64,000 nt of DNA from Arcticibacter tournemirensis (GCF_006716645.1 NZ_VFPL01000002.1:1-64000); one strand, 5' to 3'; positions 19,060-32,049 are shown, numbered from the stretch's first letter. Translations and numbers: made by a program. The notes: a model not told the origin generated them from the letters alone.

Positions 19060-21969
19060 CTATAACTGCATAAAGAACTCGGCGAGGTTCTTGTCATGCT
19101 CAAGATTCAGCTTCTTTCGTAGCCGGTATCGCCGAATCTCCACTCCTCTTAAGGTGATATTTAAAAGAGAGGCAATTTCCTTGCTGCTCATATTCATCCT
19201 CAGGTAGGCACATAACTTCAGATCGTTGGGTACCAGCTCAGGGTACTTACTTTTGAGTTTCCTAAAAAAGTTTTCATGCGTCTCATTAAAGCTGCTTTCG
19301 AAGACATTCCAGTCACGCTCATCATTCAGCCCTTCGTTGATCACCTTATCAAGGCGCTTCAGTTGATCTGAGCCCAGCTTTTTGCCGCTGCTATCCTTCA
19401 AACCATATATCTCGTCTCTGATCTTTTGCAACAGTTCGTTCTTGTAAACAATATTCATGGCCGAGCTTGTCAGCTCACGGCTTTTACTTTCAAGATCCGC
19501 CTGTAACTGCTCATTCTTCAGCTTTACTATTTTTTGCTCGTTTATGATAGCCTCCTGTCTCAGTTGTTCTTCCTTCTCTTTTTGTAGTTTCTTACGTAAT
19601 CTCTCCTGGTGCTTTTTTATGTTATAAAAATACATCCGCCGGAGTATAAGAAAGAGAGCTATATGTAGAAGCAGATAGCTAAAATAGGCCCACTTGCTAA
19701 GATACCATGGAGGAAGAATTATAAATTGGAACGACGCGGACTCTGATATCTTTCTGTCATTAATGATAGCCCTGACTTTAAATGTGTATGAGCCATTTCC
19801 GAGGTTGGTAAATTCCTTCGCTGCCTGTGAGCTCCACTCTGACCATTGTGATGAATATCCTTCCAGGTAATATTGATATCTTATCTTAGCCTGCCGGTAA
19901 TATGGTAATGCAAAAGAGATCCGAACATTGTTTCTGTTATATGGAATTTCTGTTATGTCTAACCCCGCAGCTTCCGAAATCAGCATATTCCCATAAGTTA
20001 TGTTTTCAAACTTCCGAATCAGCACCCTTGGTAAAGATTTCGCATTATAAGCATTTACATTGATGCTGTTCCCATCATAGATAGAAAAGCCATCGTCTAT
20101 GCTAATCAGATACAATGAGCTATTTATCCGGCTTATATTCTCGTAATACTGAACCATTCTTCCGTCGAGAATGGTAAAACTGGAGGAGTCAACTTTAATC
20201 TGCCCCGGCTCGGTTAAGCTTACTAAAGCTACCTTTCCATGATTGATAAACCAGTATTTCCTTGCAGCCGCCGGGATGATTTTATTGGAGAAGGCAAAAG
20301 AGCCCAGGCCTCTGTTCAAATGATTGTATTTCGAAAAGCGGTTGCTTATATCGTCATATATATAAAAGCCTGAATCAGAGGAAAACACTACCCGGTTTTC
20401 AAGATTAAATACATTCAGATGGTAGCTCCCCGGCAAGCCATTATTGCTTCCATAGTAACGGAAGGATACCACCTTTCTGTAATCTGAATTAAGCTGTAGC
20501 TTATACAGTCCCTTATAAGCATGGCCTACCCATATTTGTCCTTTAGCGTCCTGTTCTACATAGTTCGAAGGCTCTGAGAACCCGCTAACCTTATGGGAGA
20601 ACTCCCATTTGCCGTCCGGCCCCTTCTTATACACTGCAAGGCCGTTATACGTACCTTGAATAAGCAAATTGGGGTTTGAGTTTAAACGCCTGATTATCCA
20701 GCCACCACTAACCGAAGAGATCTTTTTTAATGTATTGCCAATAACGAGGGAAGTACCATCGTTATGTCCGCAAAATAGCTGGCCATCAATCAATGAAAGA
20801 TCCCATACCTGTCCCTGTGAACCGGGAATCAGCTTAAAATCAAACGATTGGAAACTATCGCTGCCGTGATTCTGAAGATCACTATAGAACAGGCCCTGAT
20901 TTGTCCCCAGATAGATCTTACTCTGGTGTATAATACTTGAGTATACAGTACCCAAATCGCCTTTTTTATCGAAATAAAAATATAAAGGCGAGTTTAGTTC
21001 AATTCGGTCAATCCCATTATCCAGACCAGCCCACAAATTTTGTTCATTATCAGAGTATATACTTAGTACCGTATTATTCTGCAGTCCGCTTGATTTATTG
21101 ATCTGTTGCACAATCCGTCCAGCCTCATCCAATATCACTATCCCGTTAAGGATGGTTCCAAAGGCGAAATACCTGTTCATCACCACACAGCCGTTGTTGA
21201 GGTGGTATGTTTTAAGAAAACCGTTTGCGTGATTATCCCAGGGCTTAATACTAATGCCATCGTAAATAAACAGTCCTTTTTTAGCTGTGCCAATCAGGTA
21301 TTTCCCTTTCTGAAAAGGGAGTATACAAAGAACTTCTGTATTGTCGAGTAGTTCGCTGTTAGGAATACCTGCAAGTTTATCGCCCTTTATCTCGTAAAAG
21401 CCCTTACCCATGGATTTAATAAAAAACCGGGAACCTGCTTTTAGCAAAAAGAAAAAAGGTCCGCCCTTTTCTAAAACCCTGATCTTTCCTTTGTGATAAA
21501 TGAAGACAGAAGCGAATGATTGGAAAAGTACTCTCTCTCCATCAACATATATTTTCCATATCTCATCCTTCAACGTAAAACCGGCGGGAAGGAGCCTTGT
21601 AAGAGAATGGTACACGAGTCGGCCTTTGTGATTATAGGCCCAGTAGCCAAACTCGCCAAATCCACCGGCGTACACTCTTCCTTTACCGTCGGCAGCTACA
21701 GAACGAACTATCAGATGATTTGGCATTCGGTTCAACTGCCAATAGCGTCCATCAAACGACAGCAAGCCCTCGGAATTACCGAAATACATGATGCCGTTTT
21801 CGTCTTTGGTAACGGCCCAGTTCTGGTTGCCCGACTGGTAAACATGTTTTGTATAATTCTGAACGTAGGGCACCCCGAGGCCTTTAATATCGGCCGCCGT
21901 GCCGTTGTTAAACGCGAGGAATAGAATGAAAGTAAATATCAATAAACGGAGATTCCTGAGTAATTCCAT
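19060..21969 (-). CDS. Membrane-spanning propeller/Y_Y_Y regulator with LuxR-type HTH
   Basis: This 969-residue protein has an N-terminal signal (about 1-25). A large sensor of two-component-regulator-type propeller blades covers about 45-660 (NGIMYFGNSEGLLSFDG, GQIWVGHAYKGLYKLQ). A triple-Tyr (Y_Y_Y) domain lies at about 680-745 (RYQYYLEGYSSQWSEWSSQA, NGSYTFKVRA), then one transmembrane helix at about 755-775, a charged coiled coil at about 776-830 and a C-terminal helix-turn-helix at about 905-965 (LCAYLRMNMSSKEIASLLNI). There is no histidine kinase or receiver domain, so this is not a classical hybrid two-component system. It resembles SusR-type regulators that sense oligosaccharide in the periplasm and bind DNA in the cytoplasm. 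It lies 246 bp upstream of susC on the same strand. Confidence 0.88.
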   Translation of the reverse strand: MELLRNLRLLIFTFILFLAFNNGTAADIKGLGVPYVQNYTKHVYQSGNQNWAVTKDENGIMYFGNSEGLLSFDGRYWQLNRMPNHLIVRSVAADGKGRVYAGGFGEFGYWAYNHKGRLVYHSLTRLLPAGFTLKDEIWKIYVDGERVLFQSFASVFIYHKGKIRVLEKGGPFFFLLKAGSRFFIKSMGKGFYEIKGDKLAGIPNSELLDNTEVLCILPFQKGKYLIGTAKKGLFIYDGISIKPWDNHANGFLKTYHLNNGCVVMNRYFAFGTILNGIVILDEAGRIVQQINKSSGLQNNTVLSIYSDNEQNLWAGLDNGIDRIELNSPLYFYFDKKGDLGTVYSSIIHQSKIYLGTNQGLFYSDLQNHGSDSFQSFDFKLIPGSQGQVWDLSLIDGQLFCGHNDGTSLVIGNTLKKISSVSGGWIIRRLNSNPNLLIQGTYNGLAVYKKGPDGKWEFSHKVSGFSEPSNYVEQDAKGQIWVGHAYKGLYKLQLNSDYRKVVSFRYYGSNNGLPGSYHLNVFNLENRVVFSSDSGFYIYDDISNRFSKYNHLNRGLGSFAFSNKIIPAAARKYWFINHGKVALVSLTEPGQIKVDSSSFTILDGRMVQYYENISRINSSLYLISIDDGFSIYDGNSINVNAYNAKSLPRVLIRKFENITYGNMLISEAAGLDITEIPYNRNNVRISFALPYYRQAKIRYQYYLEGYSSQWSEWSSQAAKEFTNLGNGSYTFKVRAIINDRKISESASFQFIILPPWYLSKWAYFSYLLLHIALFLILRRMYFYNIKKHQERLRKKLQKEKEEQLRQEAIINEQKIVKLKNEQLQADLESKSRELTSSAMNIVYKNELLQKIRDEIYGLKDSSGKKLGSDQLKRLDKVINEGLNDERDWNVFESSFNETHENFFRKLKSKYPELVPNDLKLCAYLRMNMSSKEIASLLNITLRGVEIRRYRLRKKLNLEHDKNLAEFFMQL

Positions 21970-22030
21970 TAAAAGAAAATTAGGTTCAATCGCTAGAACT
22001 TGCTAGGCGCTTAAAAGGGGAAAAATGATT

Positions 22031-22402
22031 TTACCACTTTTTAAAAATAAAGAAAACAGCGAGAATAATAAAAAGAAAACCAACTATATGATTCCAGGCT
22101 ATTTTCTCGGTTTTGAAGAAAAGAACAGTGAAGATAAGAAACACACTTATGGAAAGAGCTTCCTGTATAACCTTTAACTGCAGAAGACTAAAAGGACCAC
22201 CGTTAGCCCTAAAACCAAACTTATTTGCAGGAACCTGAAAAATATATTCAGCTAGAGCAATCGCCCAGCTAATGAAAATGATAGCCGTTAATCCAAGTGT
22301 TTTGCTCCATTTCATTTCGCCGAACTTAAGATGTCCGTACCAGGCAAGAGTCATAAATACATTGGAGATGCATAGCATCGAGACGGTGAAGATTGCTTTC
22401 AT
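22031..22402 (-). CDS. DMT-like membrane protein of the DUF486 family
   Basis: This 123-residue protein is almost entirely hydrophobic, with four predicted membrane helices (about 1-20, 33-53, 72-95 and 102-120). The family-typical segment TLAWYGHLKFGEMKW and the loop with PANKFGFRANGGPFSLLQLK point to DUF486, a small group related to drug/metabolite transporters. No substrate is known. Its ATG overlaps the stop of the TrhO gene by 4 bp, so the two are translationally coupled. Confidence 0.82.
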   Translation of the reverse strand: MKAIFTVSMLCISNVFMTLAWYGHLKFGEMKWSKTLGLTAIIFISWAIALAEYIFQVPANKFGFRANGGPFSLLQLKVIQEALSISVFLIFTVLFFKTEKIAWNHIVGFLFIILAVFFIFKKW

Positions 22403-23382
22403 GCAAGAGGACGAAGGTCTTTAATAAAGGCACCGCGGCCTTCCTTGTTCAAATTAATCTGTTGTGGCACTTTCACGTAATACCCCGTGCCATCATACAA
22501 ACGCTTGCGGGGATGGCTTTTGCATTCGTTTGAACAACAGCCGTCCAGTTCCCATCCACATTCGTCGCACTGAGTAAAATGTTCATTGCATTCGGGATTG
22601 GCGCAGTTGATCATCTTGGCTGTAGTTTTACCACAATTATGACATTTGGAAATAACAACCGGATTAACAGTATTCACATCGACTGCGACGCGGTTATCAA
22701 AGACGTAACATTTCCCTTCAAAATCCTTCCCCCCTGCTTCTTTCCCGTAGTTTATAATGCCCCCATGAAGTTGGTACACCTCCTCAAAGCCTTCATGTAA
22801 TAAAAGGGCAGACGCCTTTTCACATTTAATGCCGCCAGTACAATAGGTCAATATTTTCTTACCTTTATACTGCGCGAGCTCATTAATCTTTGACGGAAAA
22901 TCACGGAAGTTGTCAATATCTAAGGTTACTGCATTTTTAAACTTCCCTAAGGAATGCTCATAATTTGAACGGACATCCAGTATGACAACATCGTCGCGGT
23001 CCTTCATCTCTAAAAACTCGTTGGGGTCTAAATGGACCCCTGTTTGTTTCTTAGGATCAATGATATGAGGGTCACGCAAGCCGGAATGTACAATCTCTGC
23101 TTTATAGCGGCAATGCATCTTAATAAACGAAGGCTCGTCGACCTCGTCGATCTTGAACTCTGTAGATGCAAAGCGTTCATCTGCATGGACAGCATTCATA
23201 TAAGTACCGCACGCTTCGGTTGTGCCCGAAACGGTACCGTTTAGTCCTTCATCGGCTACAATAATCCTGCCGGTGAGTCCGAGTGACTTACAAAACTGAA
23301 GATGATCTGCGGCAAATTGTTCCGCATTCGCTATTGTACTATAACAATAGTAAAGAAGTGTTTGATACTTAGCCATAATCAT
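22399..23382 (-). CDS. trhO: tRNA uridine(34) hydroxylase TrhO (rhodanese family)
   Basis: This 327-residue protein is of the YceA/TrhO group, which hydroxylates U34 of tRNAs to ho5U in the cytoplasm. An N-terminal ferredoxin-like UPF0176 domain (about 1-95) is followed by a rhodanese domain at about 120-215. That domain has the active-site loop YCTGGIKCEK, with Cys181 as the catalytic residue. The C-terminal part (about 245-300) is rich in Cys pairs (CHNCGK, CDECGWELDGCCSNECK) and probably binds zinc. A second ATG two codons downstream (23376) is equally usable. A TACCTTTG box lies 33 nt upstream. It is coupled to the downstream DUF486 gene. Confidence 0.92.
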   Translation of the reverse strand: MIMAKYQTLLYYCYSTIANAEQFAADHLQFCKSLGLTGRIIVADEGLNGTVSGTTEACGTYMNAVHADERFASTEFKIDEVDEPSFIKMHCRYKAEIVHSGLRDPHIIDPKKQTGVHLDPNEFLEMKDRDDVVILDVRSNYEHSLGKFKNAVTLDIDNFRDFPSKINELAQYKGKKILTYCTGGIKCEKASALLLHEGFEEVYQLHGGIINYGKEAGGKDFEGKCYVFDNRVAVDVNTVNPVVISKCHNCGKTTAKMINCANPECNEHFTQCDECGWELDGCCSNECKSHPRKRLYDGTGYYVKVPQQINLNKEGRGAFIKDLRPLA

Positions 23383-23414
23383 TGATACTGCTGCAAACAG
23401 CGTTAAATGGATCG

Positions 23415-23422
23415 CAAAGGTA
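23415..23422 (-). promoter_or_regulatory. Possible -7 element of the trhO promoter
   Basis: The minus strand reads TACCTTTG, an exact match to the Bacteroidota -7 consensus TAnnTTTG, 33 nt before the ATG. No clear TTG is present at the -33 position, so the promoter rests on one element. Confidence 0.5.
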
Positions 23423-23484
23423 AAAAAATCCGGTGAGAATAGCTATAGTTTATTCTAACCACTAATACCGTTAAAGTTGTTGTT

Positions 23485-25236
23485 TTATTTGCTCGATAAC
23501 CTTTGTTGCATATCGGCGGCCATCTGTAAAGCATTGTAGGCATTTACTACGCCACCGGAAATACAAACCTCCGAGAATTTGACGCGCTTGGTCGACCCTT
23601 CTTCCTTTACCTTAACCTTTTGGTCTACCTTGGTCACAGACTTCATGATAATATCTTTAACCTGAACTGCTGTAAGAGAAGGATAATAAGATCGTATTAA
23701 AGCAGCTACGCCAGCAACTACAGGAGCAGCCATACTTGTTCCGTCGTTTTCTTTATACTTTGAACCCGGCATAGTAGAGTTAATTTGTACCCCAGGAGCA
23801 AATACATCTACCGATCTCCTACCATAATTAGAAAAGCTTGCAACAAGATCATCATCATTCTTCCAGTGAGAAGCTCCTACCTCAATCCAGTTTTCTGCCT
23901 TCGGTTTCGTAAACTTAAGGGTATCAGGTTCAACTTTCACGGCGGCATTAGAGCGCGGTGATCCGGGCATTCCCATGCTTCCCATAGGTCGTTGGCCGGC
24001 ACCAGGAACGATAGAGACTTTCCGGTTCATTCCCCAAAAATTTGCATCCACGCTATCTGCAAAAATGCGTGTCGGAAAGTTGTTCTCTATATCGGTATTT
24101 TTAGAGTCGTTGCCAGCGGCGTGAACAAGTAATACGTCTTTCGAAGCGGCATATCGCACAGCGCTGTCTACTAAATGCTTGTCCCATGAATAACTTTTCC
24201 CAAAGCTCATGTTTATTACTTTGGCTCCATTGTCCACTGCATAGCGTATAGCGTTTGCTACATCTTTATCGCGCTCATCGCCAGTAGGCACGGTGCGCAC
24301 CGACATAATCTGAACGTTTTCCGCTACGCCCTTTACACCTTTATTGTTATGCCTATCGGCAGCGATAATACCGGCAACGTGCGTTCCGTGATCAGCATCC
24401 GGGCCTTTCACATCTGCATTACCATAATGATATTGGGCTCCATTACTGTAATCATCTTTAACAGAGTCTCTGGGATCGAAATCTATATTTAAATTGTAGT
24501 TCACCTGACTGCTGTAATACTTATAAGCGTCGTCCAGATCCTCTTTGAACTTTTTATAGTCATGCTCCTTCCTAAGCTCCGACTTTACTACTTTCAATAC
24601 CTTGGATTCAATTTCGTTCCGGGCCTTATATTGTTCAAAATCGTCAAGAGTAAGTTGTTTTTTTCCAATACGACTCGCTATTGAATCTACGTTCTTGCGA
24701 AGGATACTTGTACTCTCATAACCCATTCTTGCATTCTCCAGTTTAGTCATATAGTCCGTCACCATCTGTTTATACAGATTGAACTCTTTTCTTTCATCCG
24801 GTGATAAAGGAGTAGAATTCACCACCGAGGCGTACTTCTCCCGATACTTTCTGATCAACCTTACGACTTCGAGGTTGTCGTACTGAACACTGTACTGCGG
24901 CGAACCAATAAAGTTCCAACCATGGATATCATCTGTAAACCCATTCTTGTCATCGTCCTTATTGTTACCTGCAACTTCCGAAGGGTTAGACCACATTACA
25001 CTCTTTAAATCCTCATGCTGCGCATCAACTCCACCATCTATTACCGCTACAACAACCGGCGCACCTTTCTTTCCTTTCAGCAATTCCTGATATGCTTTTT
25101 CTGTACTTACACCCATAACCCCGTCTTTTACCAGGTCGAGGTTCTGCCAGTTTGGAACAGGTTTATCTTTTTGCTGAGCAACAGCGAAGAGAGGAAGGAA
25201 GGTAAAAAGTAAAAGTGTTCTTTGTATAAAATTCAT
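23485..25236 (-). CDS. Secreted S8 subtilisin-like serine protease
   Basis: This 583-residue protein has a signal peptide (about 1-20, ending FAVAQ). The catalytic triad is complete: Asp67 (AVIDGGVDAQHEDL), His283 (DHGTHVAGIIAA) and Ser501 (DGTSMAAPVVAGVAALI), with the oxyanion Asn376 in HAAGNDS. The stretch between Asp67 and His283 is about 215 residues, much longer than in subtilisin. It holds a charged, probably helical insertion at about 120-260. There is no propeptide of the I9 type and no C-terminal sorting domain, so export to the periplasm is likely. Substrates are unknown. It stands alone, converging on nothing. Confidence 0.93.
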   Translation of the reverse strand: MNFIQRTLLLFTFLPLFAVAQQKDKPVPNWQNLDLVKDGVMGVSTEKAYQELLKGKKGAPVVVAVIDGGVDAQHEDLKSVMWSNPSEVAGNNKDDDKNGFTDDIHGWNFIGSPQYSVQYDNLEVVRLIRKYREKYASVVNSTPLSPDERKEFNLYKQMVTDYMTKLENARMGYESTSILRKNVDSIASRIGKKQLTLDDFEQYKARNEIESKVLKVVKSELRKEHDYKKFKEDLDDAYKYYSSQVNYNLNIDFDPRDSVKDDYSNGAQYHYGNADVKGPDADHGTHVAGIIAADRHNNKGVKGVAENVQIMSVRTVPTGDERDKDVANAIRYAVDNGAKVINMSFGKSYSWDKHLVDSAVRYAASKDVLLVHAAGNDSKNTDIENNFPTRIFADSVDANFWGMNRKVSIVPGAGQRPMGSMGMPGSPRSNAAVKVEPDTLKFTKPKAENWIEVGASHWKNDDDLVASFSNYGRRSVDVFAPGVQINSTMPGSKYKENDGTSMAAPVVAGVAALIRSYYPSLTAVQVKDIIMKSVTKVDQKVKVKEEGSTKRVKFSEVCISGGVVNAYNALQMAADMQQRLSSK

Positions 25237-25423
25237 ATTATTTCTAGTTCGTGGTCCTTTATCTTATAATGATTATTTTATAACGAATAACCGTGCCATT
25301 AATTTCACGCTGAATATATAAATAATCCAGGTATCTAAGGAGCGGTATGTCGTTTATATCAGGGTCTTGGTACGAAAAAACAGATGAAAGGTTCCATCTC
25401 AAAAAAAGGACAGATCAGGGCAT

Positions 25424-25457
25424 AAAAAAAGCCCGTCAGAATGAACTAACGGGCTTT
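25424..25457 (-). terminator. Rho-independent terminator of the rRNA operon
   Basis: A 9-bp perfect stem (25428-25436 with 25449-25457) encloses a 12-nt loop, and on the minus strand is followed by a run of seven T. It begins 4 nt beyond the 3' end of 5S rRNA. Confidence 0.9.
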
Positions 25458-25461
25458 AGAA

Positions 25462-25572
<111 letters not shown>

Positions 25573-25584
25573 GAAGATCTTTTA

Positions 25585-25714
25585 GAGTTGTAAGTTCTAA
25601 GTTGTAAGTGATAAGTTTCCTTATCGCCTCCTTATTCCTTTACTCTCTTATATCTTATTGCTTTATACTTAGCAAGTCTTATTACTTATAACTTACTACC
25701 TATAACTCAATTTA
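25585..25714. repeat. Inverted pair of degenerate AAGTT-type heptad repeats in the 23S-5S spacer
   Basis: The left part reads as repeats like AGTTNTAAGTT and the right part as the complementary TTACTTATAACTT type, separated by about 45 bp. The two arms can pair imperfectly into a long hairpin. The same kind of sequence fills two other spacers of this operon. Origin and function are unknown; an rRNA-processing stem is possible. Confidence 0.55.
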
Positions 25715-25757
25715 ACATGATCAGAAGAAGTAGTTGAAGATCCTCTCAACAGAATAT

Positions 25758-28632
<2,875 letters not shown>

Positions 28633-28673
28633 TTCTTATCATATGCTTTTGCTCACATGATAATGCTTTTTTT

Positions 28674-28752
28674 GAGTTCTAAGTCTAAAGTTCAACGTTT
28701 AAAGTTTCGTGTATCGCTACCTTCTACTTTTAACTTTCTACTTTTAACTTAA
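28674..28752. repeat. Inverted pair of degenerate heptad repeats in the tRNA-Ala to 23S spacer
   Basis: Purine-leaning AAAGTT units on the left (28674-28712) face AACTTT units on the right (28720-28752). The arms are imperfect reverse complements of one another. Confidence 0.55.
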
Positions 28753-28816
28753 GAGACTCTTTCTGTTGTTTTCTCTTCAATTACTTCTTCCAATATGTCA
28801 AAGAACGTTGTTAAAC

Positions 28817-28846
28817 AGTATCAAGTAGCTAGTATCAGGTATCAAG
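28817..28846. repeat. AGTATCAAG direct repeats in the rRNA spacer
   Basis: AGTATCAAG at 28817-28825, a variant AGTATCAGG at 28831-28839 and GTATCAAG at 28839-28846. It is the same word as the cluster at 6024-6053. Confidence 0.6.
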
Positions 28847-28888
28847 ACATCGTCTTCTCTCTTTTACTGCCCTCTTTCTGCTTACCGG

Positions 28889-28962
28889 TGGAGAATAACG
28901 GATTCGAACCGTTGACCCCCTGCGTGCAAGGCAGGTGCTCTAGCCAGCTGAGCTAATCCCCC
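28889..28962 (-). tRNA. tRNA-Ala (anticodon TGC)
   Basis: A full cloverleaf on the minus strand, 74 nt. The acceptor pairs GGGGGAT with ATTCTCC, with two G-U pairs. The anticodon stem is CCTGC and the anticodon loop is CTTGCAC, giving TGC. The T loop is GTTCGAATC. The discriminator is A, and the genome continues CCG, so CCA is not encoded. It sits between tRNA-Ile and 23S, as usual. Confidence 0.96.
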
Positions 28963-28966
28963 GTGT

Positions 28967-29042
28967 TGAGTTTTTCGTTTAACGTTCAGTGTTTAAAGTT
29001 ACCGTATTGCTACGCTTCACTTTCAACCTTCAACTTTAAACT
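28967..29042. repeat. Inverted pair of degenerate heptad repeats between the two tRNAs
   Basis: The left part holds GTTTAACGTT and TTTAAAGTT units, the right part CTTTCAACCTTCAACTTT. They are imperfect reverse complements, as in the other spacers. Confidence 0.55.
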
Positions 29043-29051
29043 CCTCGCCTG

Positions 29052-29126
29052 TAGTCCCGAGCAGATTTGAACTGCTGACCCCTACATTATCAGTGTAGTG
29101 CTCTAACCAAACTGAGCTACGGGACT
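29052..29126 (-). tRNA. tRNA-Ile (anticodon GAT)
   Basis: A 75-nt cloverleaf on the minus strand. The acceptor is AGTCCCG with CGGGACT, the anticodon stem is CTACA with TGTAG, the loop is CTGATAA (GAT) and the T arm is AGCAG-TTCAAAT-CTGCT. Its place directly after 16S is standard for Bacteroidota operons. Confidence 0.96.
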
Positions 29127-29325
29127 GTTTTCTTTCCAATCACGCCAGCTCTTCTGGCTATTGCCACTGTTCTGGCTTTCCTCTTGCGGGTGTTTCTTCT
29201 TGTGTTTCTTTTGAAATGTCTTTCTCTTTTTTCGTCTTCTGCTTTCAGTTTCCAGCTTTTAACTTTCTACTTTCCACTTTTAACTCTAAAAGAATATCTG
29301 TAGCATAACAGGCTCTTTCCAGCCT

Positions 29326-30848
<1,523 letters not shown>

Positions 30849-31140
30849 TGTAATGAAGTTTTTGTTCTCTGACCCTATTTAAGTATTATTCAAATAGAAT
30901 CGTTTGTATTAATGCTATTTGCTGAATTGACTTGGGATTTCGTTAACTTCTTGTTGTTTTGTTAACAGATATTCCTACCTGTTACGCTACATGACATTTC
31001 TTTTTTAAGAACTTTTGCGCCTCCCCCTCACGGCTTGGCTATCTTCAAAGCTTTGCAGCTTTTGATCTCTTTTTTATTGGCTTCCAGCGTCGCGCCTTCT
31101 GCTTTGTTTTTCCCTTTTCGGTTGTCCCGTTTTGGGACTG

Positions 31141-31172
31141 CAAAGGTGAGAATCTTTTTTCTTTTCTGCAAG
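31141..31172 (-). promoter_or_regulatory. rRNA promoter P1 (proximal)
   Basis: On the minus strand the -33 element CTTGCA (31167-31172) is followed after a 20-nt spacer by CACCTTTG (31141-31148). This matches the Bacteroidota consensus except for C in place of the first T. A-tracts at 31176-31193 upstream resemble an UP element. Downstream GCAGTCCCAAAACGGGA is shared with P2. Confidence 0.7.
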
Positions 31173-31298
31173 AACTTTTTTTACTTTTTTTTCTCGCCCC
31201 TTTCTCCGCTTCCGTTCCCCCTTTTCAGGCCTCCCGGCACCCTTCTCTCATCCTTTTTACCTCAACAGCCTTGCGCCGTATCTCCCGTTTTGGGATTG

Positions 31299-31330
31299 CA
31301 AAGATGCACACTTTTTTGGCCCCCTGCAAA
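31299..31330 (-). promoter_or_regulatory. rRNA promoter P2 (distal)
   Basis: On the minus strand TTTG (31327-31330) is followed after 20 nt by CATCTTTG (31299-31306). Then comes GCAATCCCAAAACGGGA, nearly the same initiation-region sequence as P1, 158 bp away. A-tracts again precede the -33 element. Two copies with the same element spacing support true tandem promoters. Confidence 0.7.
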
Positions 31331-31521
31331 TCTTTTTTCCCTTTTTTTCAAACCTTTTCCTCCTCCAGGGGTTTTCTCCCTTCCACCCTGCTCATCTTCA
31401 GGCGTCTAACACCCCTCTTTTTTTGTTGTATTCCGCGCCTTTGCCGTACCATGGCCGTACCTGAAGGCACTCTGCGCCCTCTTTTTACCGGCACGGCATC
31501 GGAAAACGGGTGACCCAGGGT

Positions 31522-31550
31522 GTCCCCGGATCGGGCCCCGATCCGGGGAC
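31522..31550. repeat. 29-nt perfect palindrome in the region upstream of the rRNA operon
   Basis: Two 14-nt arms beginning GTCCCCGGATCGGG are exact reverse complements around a single central C. There is no T-run on either side, so it is not a typical terminator. It could be a protein-binding site or a remnant of a palindromic repeat family. Confidence 0.7.
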
Positions 31551-31709
31551 TGGTGGCGCACAGGAGGCAGGCTGATGGCAGGCTTGCGGCCCAATTGGTC
31601 GTCATTTCATCGACTCGCTATGCTGCTTTCATCGACTTTTTATCGACAAAGACTCGAACAATCCGGCTCAAACTGGCGTCGCGCCCCGCATCGCTCCGGC
31701 CGTCAGTCT

Positions 31710-31747
31710 GCCAGCAGTCTGCCGGAAGGGCGCCAGCAGTCTGCCGG
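31710..31747. repeat. 16-nt direct repeat GCCAGCAGTCTGCCGG
   Basis: Exact copies at 31710-31725 and 31732-31747 (22-nt period), with a third partial copy of the core GTCTGCCGG at 31907-31915. Function unknown. Confidence 0.6.
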
Positions 31748-32049
31748 GGAAGTACCTATGAATGGAAGGCCACTTATCAGTAACCCTTTGTGCGGTTTGA
31801 GTAAACGTAGTAAACCTTGCTTCTGTCCTGCGGGCATACTGGCTTTCCTTTTTTTGCCCATTTTCCCGAAGCCGTCCGAACGCAGGGCCAGCCCAGGGTC
31901 GAACCCGTCTGCCGGAGGGCCATACCACCAGGGCTCACAAAACAATTATCAGTTTTTTATACTTACGACTTATTACGTATAACTTAAAACTACACGCGAG
32001 ATTAAACAACAACCGCCGCAAAATTTTATTATTTGTACTTTTGATCCTA

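Larger units (their letters stand above)
30849..32049. other. Gene-free rRNA leader and upstream region
   Basis: I see no credible protein gene in these 1.2 kb. The part from 30849 to about 31134 is the probable 16S leader. From 31134 to 31440 it holds two tandem promoters embedded in strongly pyrimidine-rich (plus strand) sequence. From about 31440 to 31950 the base composition turns G+C-rich and contains a 29-nt palindrome and a 16-nt direct repeat. The last 100 bp are A+T-rich and hold the leader of the methyltransferase gene. Open frames here run through homopolymer-rich sequence and show no family resemblance. Confidence 0.7.

Noticed and set aside
19060-21969. Hybrid two-component histidine kinase
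   Set aside because: The sensor part is similar, but no H-box, ATPase or receiver domain is present before the helix-turn-helix.
31035-31982. Several overlapping frames of 60-135 codons upstream of 16S
   Set aside because: They are translations of pyrimidine-rich or repeat-bearing DNA with low-complexity products (runs of Phe, Pro and Ser) and no family likeness or consistent start.
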